A stretch of DNA of 64,000 nucleotides from Escarpia spicata (lineage: Eukaryota > Annelida > Polychaeta > Sabellida > Siboglinidae). The stretch covers positions 38,809,449 through 38,873,448 of the forward strand of contig OZ023213.1 in the NCBI GenBank assembly GCA_963995525.1. The letters run 5' to 3'. Below are positions 23,883-35,000 of this stretch, in pieces. The translations under genes were made by a program, and so were the position numbers. The notes under the pieces were generated by a model. That model did no database searches, was not told the origin of the DNA, and saw only the letters and a list, made by a program, of their open reading frames with translations. Each line of letters starts with the position of its first letter. Positions within the stretch are counted from its first letter, which is position 1.

Positions 23883-25318
23883 ACCAAGGAGCAGCACCAG
23901 TGTCCTTCCAGACAGAGGGAATCGCTGACTGACTACCAAGGAGCAGCACCAGTGTCCTTCCAGACAGAGGGAATCGCTGACTGACTACCAAGGAGCAGCA
24001 CCAGTGTCCTTCCAGACAGAGGGAATCGCTGACTGACTATCAAGGAGCAGCACCAGTGTCCTTCCAGACAGAGGGAATCACTGACTGACTATCAAGGAGC
24101 AGCACCAGTGTCCTTCCAGACAGAGGGAATCGCTGACTGACTATCAAGGAGCAGCACCAGTGTCCTTCCAGACAAAGGGGATCACTGCCTGACTACCAAG
24201 GAGCAGCACCAGTGTCCTTCCAGACAGAGGGAATCGCTGACTGACTATCAAGGAGCAGCACCAGTGTCCTTCCAGACAGAGGGAATCACTGACTGACTAT
24301 CAAGGAGCAGCACCAGTGTCCTTCCAGACAAAGGGGATCACTGACTGACTACCAAGGAGCAGCACCAGTGTCCTTCCAGACAGAGGGAATCGCTGACTGA
24401 CTATCAAGGAGCAGCACCAGTGTCCTTCCAGACAAAGGGGATCACTGACTGACTACCAAGGAGCAGCACCAGTGTCCTTCCAGACAGAGGGAATCGCTGA
24501 CTGACTATCAAGGAGCAGCACCAGTGTCCTTCCAGACAGAGGGAATCATTGACTGACTATCAAGGAGCAGCACCAGTGTCCTTCCAGACAAAGGGGATCA
24601 CTGACTGACTATTAAGGAGCAGCACCAGTGTCCTTCCAGACAAAGGGGATCACTGACTGACTACCAAGGAGCAGCACCAGTGTCCTTCCAGACAGAGGGA
24701 ATCGCTGACTGACTATCAAGGAGCAGCACCAGTGTCCTTCCAGACAAAGGGGATCACTGACTGACTACCAAGGAGCAGCACCAGTGTCCTTCCAGACAGA
24801 GGGAATCGCTGACTGACTATCAAGGAGCAGCACCAGTGTCCTTCCAGACAGAGGGAATCACTGACTGACTATCAAGGAGCAGCACTAGTGTCCTTCCAGA
24901 CAAAGGGGATCACTGACTGACTATCAAGGAGCAGCACCAGTGTCCTTCCAGACAAAGGGGATCACTGACTGACTACCAAGGAGCAGCACCAGTGTCCTTC
25001 CAGACAGAGGGAATCGCTGACTGACTATCAAGGAGCAGCACCAGTGTCCTTCCAGACAGACGGAATCACTGACTGACTATCAAGGAGCAGCACCAGTGTC
25101 CTTCCAGACAAAGGGGATCACTGACTGACTACCAAGGAGCAGCACCAGTGTCCTTCCAGACAGAGGGAATCGCTGACTGACTATCAAGGAGCAGCACCAG
25201 TGTCCTTCCAGACAGAGGGAATCACTGACTGACTATGAAGGAGCAGCACCAGTGTCCTTTCAGACAGAGGGAATTACTGACTGACTATCAAGGAGCATCA
25301 CCAGTGTCCTTACAGACA
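23883..25318. repeat. 52-bp minisatellite, about 27.5 copies, with higher-order structure
   Basis: The unit contains AAGGAGCAGCACCAGTGTCC and a TCCAGACA...CTGACTGACTA half. Three unit types can be followed by eye: a (GAGGGAATCGCTG...TATC), b (GAGGGAATCACTG...TATC) and c (AAGGGGATCACTG...TACC). They alternate mainly as a-b-c and a-c blocks, which indicates growth by duplication of multi-unit blocks. Edges are more diverged than the centre. It lies just 3' of the SLC22 gene. Confidence 0.97.
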
Positions 25319-25409
25319 GGAGGATGGATGCCTATGATGAGATGGAATCTGGGAGAAAGTAGGAGGATGGTCCAAACAATAAGGAGTTAGGCTATAAAAA
25401 TGTGTGGAA

Positions 25410-25740
25410 GAAGAAAATAATAAGGTAACTTCTGTTGCACCTAAATCCTTGGAGTCCAAGCTCAGGGGCGCATCAAGATACAAGGGTTGGTTAATCTTAA
25501 AATCGATAAACAGTTTCAAGTTGTCAACAGTTGGATGGATATAACAGGGAGCTATGATTGATATGCAAGATAATAAAGGTAAGTTTTTAAATGACGGCGG
25601 AATTGTGTAATATTTTCAACTGATCTAACACAAAGAGGGAGCATATTCCAAAGAGTTGGCAAAGAAAGAGAAAAAACCTACTTCCAATTTGTGTATATTA
25701 AATGGGAGTTTAAAACTCCTGCCATCCGGAAAATACAAAT
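25410..25740 (-). mobile_element. L2-like 3' end fragment
   Basis: Minus-strand reading matches the 3' ends at 50606-50900 and 55210-55450: the degenerate coding end (NSLEYAPSL-like, near 25660-25620), then the GGCGCCACTGAGC-type block seen here as TGCGCCCCTGAGCTTGGAC, and an ATTATTTTC tail. It starts about 100 bp after the SLC22 stop codon and could form part of its 3' UTR. Confidence 0.6.
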
Positions 25741-25835
25741 GTATGTCATACATCCACTGTGCATCTATTCAATACAACGTGTACACCAAATGCCACTATT
25801 CCAACCATAGCCAGAGCCCACTACACCCTATCTCA

Positions 25836-26042
25836 TTAAGCACTGTTGAGAGGCTCTAGAAGGTGATGTCCTGTCTCTGTGTGTTTGTCAGTGGGAGGGT
25901 CCCGACCCATGTGTTCCGCCTGCTCTATTGTGTCCACCAGAGGCAGCCCCAGAGTCTCGGGCAGCATCAGGCTGATGACACTACCCAGGAGGGATAACAC
26001 ACCAAAGATGACCAGAGGCACGGACTTGGACCACACAGTCCC
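25836..26042 (-). CDS. SLC22-like transporter, coding exon 9 with stop
   Basis: Residues 470-537: TM12, LPETLGLPLVDTIEQAE, and a cytoplasmic tail ending LLEPLNSA, then TAA at 25838-25836. Acceptor GTTTGCAG. No C-terminal PDZ-type motif that I can recognise. Confidence 0.93.
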   Translation of the reverse strand, partial: GTVWSKSVPLVIFGVLSLLGSVISLMLPETLGLPLVDTIEQAEHMGRDPPTDKHTETGHHLLEPLNSA

Positions 26043-29000
26043 CTGCAAACACAACGGAAGCCATCAAGTAAAAGGCATCAACTCATTCTTGTTCTATAAG
26101 AAGTATTGCTGAACAACTGATATTTAAGATAAGTTTCACCTTGCAGAATTTTTAGTTAACATATTGATAAAATGCTATGGTAAAACAATTCTATTTACAC
26201 TCAGGGTTTCCTTCACATTTTTAGTAGCACATTATACTTGACAAGTTTACAAAAACAATCAGTACTGAGTAGTAGGTTTTAGGGGTTAATATATCTTATA
26301 TGTGCGTGTATGTATGTATGTATGTATGTATGTGTGTGTGTGTAGTGTGTATGCATGTATGTATATAATTTATATAATAATTATATAATTGATATATTTC
26401 AGGCATTTTATGCAAGCAGTAAACTGCATTTAACTATTGAAGAAACTGTAATATATACAACTGTATTATTATTAATGTAAAATAATGACAATTATATACA
26501 GTTTACATTCTGTATATATATTTTATGCAGATTGTGGTACAGTTTATAGCTTTTACATGACATTTGTGTAGACGCAACAGTGGCACCACACAGTGGACTA
26601 GGCAGTATACGATTAGTTTCTCCTGACTTGCATCCTCAGCACTGCAGTGAAGTGTGAGTTTTTGAAATATGACACGTTAGCCTCACAAAGGAAGTGTCGA
26701 ATGTCTTGTCGTTTGTTCAAATTTTTTTCGGTTTTTTAGCTTCAAGTATTTCATTTGAAAATGTAACATGCCACACGGAAACATTATCTGGCTTCTTAGT
26801 CTGATTGGTCTCGAGTTGTACATTCCTAGATGCTGCATACAGAGACCAGTTATACACATAGCACTACATGTGGCCGATCACTCCATCACACAAGACAGGA
26901 TACACAACCTGTGAAAACGATGCTCTCAAATCACCAAAATATTTGTGTGTGCCACTAATCACACGATTACACATATTACTATATTTCTGGTGTGCTAACA
27001 GTTAAAATAGTAAACAAAAGTATCATCCATGCAACCAATGGTAAAAATTGTAAAAGGTAAGTTCTTATACAGCGCAGTATCCAGTCCTTAGGACTGGTCA
27101 AAGTGCTTTACACTTTACTCCCTGGCAGACCTGTTCAATCGAGCACCATCTCGACTTCTCTGGGAAGCATCCAGCCTCACTGCAATTAATGCGCGAAGAC
27201 TATTCGTACACAAATATCTACCACTGTCTGAGTGAACTGGAGCAACGTATACTGAACGAACTTGCCCAAGGTTCGACACCGCCTCACAGGATTCGAACCC
27301 GGGTTCTCTCGGTTGAGAGTCTGAAGCTCTAGCCACTGCCCCACGGTGCTACAAGTCTGAAGCTCTAGCCACTGCCCCACGGTGCTACAAGTCTGAAGCT
27401 CTAGCCACTGCCCCACGGTGCTACACGTCACTGCTTAAAGCAGACCTGCTGTGGTCTACTTAAAGCAGTGACGCAGCAGTGATCTGGTATAAGCGGCGAT
27501 ATATGCGTAACTAGTCTGCGTATCTAGGAATACACATATATGTTTATGCCAGTTCAGGACCTACCAGTATAAGTATTTGGGGTGCAACAACGCCCCCAAC
27601 TCTTGCCCAGAAAGCACATGTGCCCACTCCCAGGTTCCTGGAAAGTCAAACAAAATAAATCATTACTAACCTAAAATAGTTTGAACTTATTAACAAGTCT
27701 TTGAAAAGAACTATCAATCCAACTATAGGATGTTTAATGTTAAAATGTCATATCTGATGCAAATTAGACCAAATAAAAGGTGTTGACACATTAGTAGCAA
27801 ACAAGAGACTGGTACAAATAATTGACTTAAACTCTCTACATAAGTCCTTCAGTCCAATGCAAATGTTTGTTAACGTTCGTACACCTATGTGCCAAATGAC
27901 ATAGGGTATAGGGGGGCTAATCAGTCATATTTAATAACAGCGGTGACACCTAGTGAGTGAAACATACGTTAGAAGGAGGCAGTTTGTTCCTCTACCCAGA
28001 ATTAGCCAGCGTAGTAATTTGTTACAGGAAATTTACCGTGTTGAACATGAGAAAATGGGACATCGCTGAACATCAAAGGGTACTGCAGTCAATTCAGCTT
28101 GCTTTGACAATATTATCGATCAAGCTTGTTTTGAAACTGGATGTTTTGTTTACCATTTGAACATACTTCTGGGTCGTATCTTTCAAATTGTGATCATTGT
28201 TAGGGGCTTACAAGACACAATCTGACAGGCAGTATACCTTTAACATAGTTATTATAGTCTTAAGGGGCGATATGGCAGCTAGATAGGACATTTTTTATAA
28301 ATGCATAATTAATAATATATTTTATGCTCAAGTTTAACAGGTCTTATTGAATAAAATATGAATTTTTTCTGTCAGACCCCCATTTCCATGGTAACAATCA
28401 AAGATGGCTGCTGGATAGGGAAAATATAGCATAATTTGGAAACATTGTCGCTCCTCCAATAATGCAGTAATCAATGTAATTCTTTCTATTTATTATTTAC
28501 AACACGTTATTTTATGCAATGTTGAAGATATATTTTATGTATTATCATTAATATAAAAAATATATTGTTAATTTGTTTGGTACAATATCCATATTTTCCC
28601 ATTACAACCATCAAGTTCATCCCGTAACAATAAAATAAACAACAAAATATATCTTCGACATTGCATAGAGAAGATAGCAAGGGACACACCGGTAAAAATT
28701 TCATTAATGTAGCATCAATATTTCTAGATGATGTTTCCAAATTGGAAAAACACCGGTTTTAGCAAACGGATGTAAACGGCCATCAAAGATTGGGTAATGG
28801 GATTTATTGCATGAATATGATGCACACTTTATCCATGTATATAAGTTACCTAGAGGAATGTAAATATTATAAAAGTGATCTTTATTAATAGTAAACATAA
28901 CACAACATAACATACGAGACCATCCCTAGAACTATAAGGGTAATAGGTTGAACTGAATACGTGACCTGCCACAGAGAACATATATAACATACGAGACCAT

Positions 29001-32000
29001 CCCTAGAACTACACGAGTAATACGTTGAATTGAATACGTGACCTACCACAGAGAACATATATAACATACGAGACCATCCCTAGAACTACACGAGTAATAC
29101 GTTGAATTGAATACGTGACCTGCCTCAGAGAACATATATAACATACGAGACCATCCCTAGAACTACACAAGTAATAGGTTGAACTGAATACGTGACCTGC
29201 CACAGAGAACCGGATATTAAGTCACACAGGCGTATTCTGTACAAGAACCAAAAATAGCTGTCCATGTAATATCCTATCAATTTCTCATTTTAGCAGAATT
29301 ACATACCTTATAATCACACCCTTCAATGCTTGTTTATTTTCCTCAATAAATAATCCAAAACTAACACTGGACATTGATTTTGCACATAGTCCAATTATTA
29401 CATATTTTTCTCAAAATATTGCTTTTAAAAATTTGCTTCATTTTTGCAATAAAAAACTACTGAAGATATTAAAAAATTAGGTATTGTTGTATAGCTTACT
29501 GTCAGTAGAATCCAAAAATGTATAAAACTATATTTCACAATTTTGCAACCTAATACCCACTTTCCTGTGGCTGGTCACATGATGACAAGGTGAAGGTTAA
29601 GTCAGCAAGAGGTTACCTGATGACGGTGGGGTAGAGTTCGCATGAGTAGAGGATCATGACCGTGAAGACTCCTGACACCCCTGCCCGGCCCACGACGGCC
29701 AGCAGGGTGCGCACCCAACGCAGGCGCCCTGCTGCACGAATACACAGTCACATATAGAGAATGGTACAGCCTATAATTATGATTTAAGGGATCATCTCAC
29801 AACATCGATGTCCGATATAAAATTTAATTACTTTCGATTGGGGGAGGGAGGTCAGAGGCAATGTCGTCGGACATCGATATTTTACACTTCTCACCGATAC
29901 TGTTAATATATTGGTATCATCATATCAATGTTTACAAATTTTCATTTGAAGGGAAGGAGTGGGTGGTTGATGCCATTTCGTCTGATATCGGACATCGACA
30001 CTCTGAGATGATCCCGAAATGGAATCCAGACTGACTTTTCATTGGTTACCTAAATGACTGTCTTATAGGACACTGAATTTATTAATTTCTAATTTGTTCT
30101 GTTGCCTAAAAAAATAATATCAACACAAAACATGTTACTATTCCAACCTCTCATATCTTAATATTCCTTTAATGCACTTTGCCAATGAAATTACATGTGT
30201 GACTTTAATGACAGCCACAGTATACAGATACTGTTTAACAGCAACAAAAGACACACACATGTATTATCAGTTTTAAAGGTGAAATACTGTATAACGTTTT
30301 TATTGGACTTTTGTTTTAAAATTCCAGTTTGACATAATTTCTAATGGTACAAATATGCCTGAATGAAAAAGAATAAAACCTGAAGTATCACAGTGCTAAT
30401 ACAGATTAAGGTAATTACGGCACTTTAATTAAACAAAATCCACAACATAGACATGTAAGTAACACTAAAGCAAACAAACAAATCACTGAACTACTGCCCT
30501 CATACAGTCGTAACCCGTTATCCTTACTTTCATCCTCGGGGAAGAAGGCTGCTGCAAGACATGTGCTGCCACCTATCATAAGGTACACACATAATGGATA
30601 CTTCCGACCAAACCTCGCAACAAAGACAAACAAACAGAAACAATCTAAATTACTGAACGAGAATATTTACACAAAAGCCATGACTATAAAATGCCATGAA
30701 CACGGTGATATTATGAAATGGAAGTATTTATGAATTGTGGCAAGCTGTATATACACACAAAAATTACACTATTGTTAACTGTCCAAAATAATTTAAACAA
30801 TATAATTCAATGATAATATGTATCTTCAGAAAAGGGCATAGTGCAAATTTGTTCCAAATACCTCACAACATAATTTCTACAGGAAACAATGAACTTAATA
30901 GGCTACCCAAAGTAACCTATGGGACCTCTCGTGGATATTCACTAGATAATATATTACAATTGTTGATAAACAATCAACCATTCATAACAATACATGCCCT
31001 AATATAGTTAATAAATATTCAACATCTATAGGTTTGTTTCTACAAAGAATATATATTGTACCAACAATACCGTTTACCAATCTTTCACATGAATCACAAT
31101 ACTAGGCTTAGAATTAAAAGTAATGTTTAAAAATTGTCAGACACAATCAAGTAGACATTTGCAGTAATACCTGCAAAAAAATTGATCTTTTTGGAAGTTA
31201 CTACAGAAGTGCCAAACAAACTACTTTAAAAACATGTTTTCTACCAGTTTTGAAACAGACTGTATACTGAACATCACAAGAATGGCAAACCAGGCGGTTC
31301 TGGCAGAAAAACATTCAATACATTTTTTATAGAGTTTACTACATTTTGGGCACGATTTATACAAATAAAAAATGTAACTCTAGCTACCTTCTCCAGAAAG
31401 TACTTACCATTTCAGAATGAAAATTGCACTGATGTAAGCAGGTAATTCCACCAAACCACACATCAAGAGATTCAGGTACTTGTTGCCACTGAGAGATGTG
31501 ATCGCCATGGAGAGTCCGTAATAGCAAACAGCCATGACAAACCTAGAACACAGGGAAGCATTTAAAACTGTTAAGACTATCAGAGATGATATCATATGTG
31601 CAGAAGTCCTACTTCTTCAAAAAACAAAACCAAGTCTTCTTTCAGGGTACAACATCACTATACACTTACGAATGTATATAAAACATCATATCACATAAAA
31701 ACAAAATAAATACTATATGAAATGCTGAATTCATGCAAAACCACTAAATCACAAGACCCTCATCTGTAAACTGCTCTTTCATTGGTTCACAGATATAATA
31801 TTAACTGTAAACTATGCGATGCTACATATTTGAATAACAGCCGACATATTACAGTATTATTACCAACTGCAACCATAAAAACATGCTTATGTCTAAACTG
31901 AATTTCACTTAAATACTGATCCTCTGCAAAATTACAAAAGTATAAATTAATTAATAATAAATTATGAATTGCAATTAAAATATAGGACATACATGTTTGA

Positions 32001-35000
32001 AAGAACACTCATCTCCACTTACCAAATATAGAAGAGGACCAAAGACCGCTTGCGTAACTGAGGCGTACGAAGCGTATCAACGACACTGTAGCGATAAACC
32101 TTTTTATCTTCGTCCTCTGAATGCTCGTTTTTCTTCCCAACCTCACTCTGAATATCACCGAACAGCACATCGGGTAACGTCACCCTATTGCATTTGGCCA
32201 TCTTGCGAAGAATGCGCTCTGCTTCAGATGATTGGCCATGCATAACGAGCCAGCGAACTGACTCAGGAATCAACCTACAAGAAACCAGTCATGCATAACA
32301 AGACAGTCTAAACTCAAGGATCAACCTACACGAAATCAGTCATGCTTGACAAGCCAGTCTAGACTCAGGGATCAACCTACAACAAATCAGCCATACATGA
32401 CAAGGCAGTCTACAGACTCAGAGATCAACCTACAACACATCAGCCATGCATGACAAGGCACTCTAGACTCAGGGATCTACCTACAACAAATCAGCCATGC
32501 ATTACAAGGCAGTCTTGACTCAGGGATCTACCTACAACAAATCAGCCATGCATGACAAGGCAGTCTACAGACTCATAGATCAATCTCTAACAAATTGTAA
32601 TCGCAACATATGCAGATGGTATTACTGTAAAGAAAATAATCCTGTCTACCACATGGCAGTAAACCACTGCACCAGTATTTTTATATGGATGTAAAGCTGG
32701 TATTTTTATTCTGCCAAACCAGCAAACCATTTTTTGATGGCTTGAAGCTTTTCCTAGGCGACAGGTGATGTGATGGATAGGTCAACCCAGTGTAACATTC
32801 CTCTCCTCTGAATCATCCATCATATTCAGAAGTTACAGAACACTGTAGCGCCTACACAAGTTTTTGTGCTTTTCTACAGGAGAACAAGTATAGATAACTC
32901 AGCTGTCACTTTGAAAGCTGTGACTTGAATCTTGTTTAACAATTGATAAGAATGCAATGGCCAATCGGTACATGCTACTGCGTCGTTCTACTTATGAACT
33001 GAGGTACTGGTACTATAAATGTTGCTCTATTTACAAAAAGTGTAACATAGTTAATTTCAAGAGTTTTAGTAGCAGTGGCCGGCTTCTGTCTCTTGAGGCA
33101 ATGCTTGTCCTCGCACACCAGGGGGCGCTACTGATTACATCAGTCTCTCTTTCTCCTTGCAAAACTCTGAAGATAAGTTCAGCCAATATATTGCTTGCCG
33201 GGAAATTCCGGTGGTCTTCAATTCAGCCACATGAGTTTGCCTATGTTATGTGTAATGTTGGGGAAGTAGAAGTAATTATTTGAATACACAATACCGATCA
33301 GCCCCTCATGAGAATGTTGGGATTCCCTGAAGTCGATGGGTTCGTTTTAATATTGGGGTGTGGATGGGGTGGAATGGGATGGGCTAGGCCATTGCAAATC
33401 CAGTTCTTTGATATCTAAATGTGTCCTACCCAGTACTGTGTAAATAGTTTACGTAATACCCGTAATTGGTATGATAAAAAAGTGACTATGTTTGTTTAAA
33501 TGGTCGAAACAACTGAGTAATTATATCTGGTAATTTTCTAAAGTCCATAGGCACCATCTGAAATATGATAGTCAAGTCCATAAACTGTATATCACAATAT
33601 GTAACTGTGTGATTTGTAATTAACTTTATTTTACAATGTAACACATACAAATAACAACTATATAGTATATCTTAATACTCTCAATACGCTACACTGTATG
33701 GTTGTCACTTGGGTAAAAGCTGTCTACTAGTGACATAGTGTCAGTGGTATGGCTACCCGCCTGTCTGCCAACCCGCCTGTCTGCCAACCCACTTGTCTGC
33801 CAAATGTTAATGGATATAATTAAATTCACAGCGCAAGCAACATATTTTTGTGTTGTGCTACTATAAGTATATTTCAGTTGCAACTTTTCAAACGATCTGC
33901 TTATTCTAGGGGAGCGTGAGGTAAGTTGGGCCAGAAGCTAAGTTGGGCCACACCATCTAGAGCAGCACAAGTAACCTAGACAGCTGGCGCCATCTTTATT
34001 CACATCTCCGAACTGTCCCACACACTAGCCCAAGCATCATCCTTCACAGGCGAGTGGTCTTGAAATTATCCCCCAAAAATTATTTTGACAGTTTCAGTAA
34101 CTTTCTTCCGAAACTACTTACTGTAGATCTTCATTACAAAGGCATGCTTAGGAAATGATATCTCTTAGTTTGGCCATCGGATCGTCGTCTACCAACCTAT
34201 AGTTAGCGGATATTGACATAGTTTAGTCGGCAAGTATTTGGTCACAGAGGACGAGAATTGTTGCCATGGCCCATCTTTCCCCAACATTATCGCAATTCAT
34301 TGTGCTAATGATACTATGTTTAATTATCATTTTTACTCACTTCAGGTGTACGTAGCAATATAACAATGGCGCAAAGGTACAAACGGAAGACTGAGTGTGA
34401 TAATGTTCCACTGGCAACGTTCAAAGAAGCTGCAATAAACATTCACAATGGTCAGAAGGTGCCCAAAGTTGTGCGAGACCTAGGAATCAAGAGAACCTGT
34501 CTTCAGCACTATCTTGACAAAACGAAAGTGACCGAGCAACCTAACATGGGATATGAAGGCACAAAATGCTCATCAAATGCTGACAGTGGAAATGGAGAAA
34601 GATCTTGCGAATCATATCAAGATTCTAAGTGAACAGTTTTAAGGCCTGAGCAAACTAGCCTATGAATTCGCCATTAAAAATGGATGCAATATACCGGCTT
34701 CATGGAGCAAAAAACAGCATGCTGGCCAAGCATGGTGCATACATATTAAGTCTTGTGCAGTCGCTGGGAAACTCCCGGAAATCCACCAAATCTCTCCTTT
34801 TTCACCAAATGGATTTTATATAACACAATAAAAAATTCAACTGAGGAGGTACCTTTAACACTGCTGCCAATACCTTCAGGCTCTTAACCAAACATAATGT
34901 TTTGCCAGTCTTGAATTAATAAAAAAGTGCCTTTCGGCATGCGAATGGTTTGCGTGGAAGACATTCACATCAATCACAGCCATTATTGGTAAGTTGATTT

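Noticed and set aside
23883..25318. CRISPR-like array of direct repeats
   Set aside because: Repeats are contiguous with no unique spacers, in a eukaryotic genome; it is a minisatellite.
32019..32245. Plus-strand open frame across exon 4 as an overlapping gene
   Set aside because: It is the reverse-strand shadow of the SLC22 exon and its array.
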